Below, piece by piece: positions 4,844 to 5,176 of a DNA stretch of 5,176 bases (position 1 is its first letter; the number at the start of each line of letters is the position of its first letter). Source of the stretch: Pseudomonadota bacterium (GTDB taxonomy: Bacteria > Pseudomonadota > Gammaproteobacteria > Burkholderiales > Burkholderiaceae_D); the NCBI GenBank assembly GCA_018241865.1, contig JAFECY010000217.1, positions 1-5,176 of the forward strand. Direction: 5' to 3'. The notes beneath the pieces were generated by a model. The model saw only the letters and a program-made list of their open reading frames with translations, was not told the DNA's origin and made no database searches. The position numbers were made by a program, and so were the translations under genes.

Positions 4844-5176
4844 ATGGCGACGCATTCCAAGGTACAAACAAGCGACAAAGAACATTTCACCGGATACCTC
4901 GCCATCGTTGCCATGCTGGGTCTGGTTGCCTCGCTCGCGGCTGCGTGGTTTTACCTGCAATCGCAGCCGCGCATCGAGCCGCGCGCCGCCTTCGTCGATA
5001 CCGGGCCGATGGTGGTGTCGATCGATGGCTACAACATCGCCACGCGGATGGCGGTGCAGACGAGCAAGGCTGATGGTGATTGGGCGAACAGCAATCGCAG
5101 CGCGCTGATTCAAGTGTTGAATCATGCGCTGGCGACGAGTAATCCCAAAACTTTGTTGACGCCGCAGGGTTTGCAA
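4844..5176 (+). CDS. Membrane-anchored FliL-like protein, 3' end beyond window
   Basis: The ATG at 4844 opens 111 codons to the last base of the window without a stop. The N-terminus (1-17, MATHSKVQTSDKEHFTG) is short and polar and precedes one clear membrane helix (about 18-38). The remainder should be periplasmic: FVDTGPMVVSIDGYN, then a helix-like NRSALIQVLNHAL and NPKTLLTPQGLQ. This layout resembles FliL, the flagellar basal-body-associated protein, in which a short cytoplasmic tail and one helix precede a periplasmic domain with a similar region of conserved Leu and a T-x-x-G motif. The resemblance is weak and from memory, and no flagellar gene or sigma-28 promoter is seen nearby, so flagellar function is not established. 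There is no Shine-Dalgarno; the leader is U-rich instead. An in-frame GTG at 4814 would add an implausible run of Phe and Cys. Confidence 0.75.
   Translation, partial: MATHSKVQTSDKEHFTGYLAIVAMLGLVASLAAAWFYLQSQPRIEPRAAFVDTGPMVVSIDGYNIATRMAVQTSKADGDWANSNRSALIQVLNHALATSNPKTLLTPQGLQ

Noticed and set aside
4687..5073. 128-codon plus-strand frame across the intergenic region
   Set aside because: It reads through the terminator-like hairpin and T-runs and then overlaps the membrane-anchored gene in another frame; its composition is not protein-like.

Overview
The window looks like chromosomal DNA from a Gram-negative betaproteobacterium. Oxalobacteraceae-like is my guess; it rests on moderate-to-high GC, CG-rich codon use and the style of the protein families, not on any search. 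It holds six protein genes, four of them complete, and one structured intergenic region. I see no rRNA, tRNA, CRISPR array, insertion sequence or phage gene.

Region 1 (1-1574, minus strand) is a two-gene operon. A HAD-type cytosolic 5'-nucleotidase (1574 to 672) is followed by a phytanoyl-CoA dioxygenase-like Fe(II)/2-oxoglutarate oxygenase (675 to beyond the left edge). The two overlap by the four bases ATGA. A TATAAT box at 1619-1614 lies just ahead of the nucleotidase and settles its start. The oxygenase has no stop codon inside the window, so it is easy to miss.

Region 2 (1688-3548) has an RluA-type pseudouridine synthase on the plus strand, converging on a cation diffusion facilitator (CDF) metal exporter on the minus strand. 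Their 3' ends overlap by 104 bp, so there is no intergenic terminator between them.

Region 3 (3549-4529) is a 252-bp divergent spacer followed by rsuA, the 16S rRNA pseudouridine-516 synthase. Two unrelated-subfamily pseudouridine synthases therefore flank the metal exporter.

Region 4 (4530-4843) is the most interesting non-coding stretch. It has a good sigma-70-like promoter (TTGCGA, 17 bp, TATACT) whose -35 box lies inside a perfect interrupted palindrome. About 220 nt of potential leader follows, with two mutually exclusive RNA hairpins, the second ending in a U-tract like an intrinsic terminator. A third hairpin, another T-run and a possible 28-codon leader ORF are also present. This could be an attenuated leader or a small RNA.

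Region 5 (4844-5176, plus strand, cut by the right edge) encodes an N-terminally membrane-anchored protein that weakly resembles FliL.

The genes do not form one obvious pathway. The themes are nucleotide turnover, RNA pseudouridylation and metal export. The nucleotidase-oxygenase pair and the regulated leader are the parts most worth following up.
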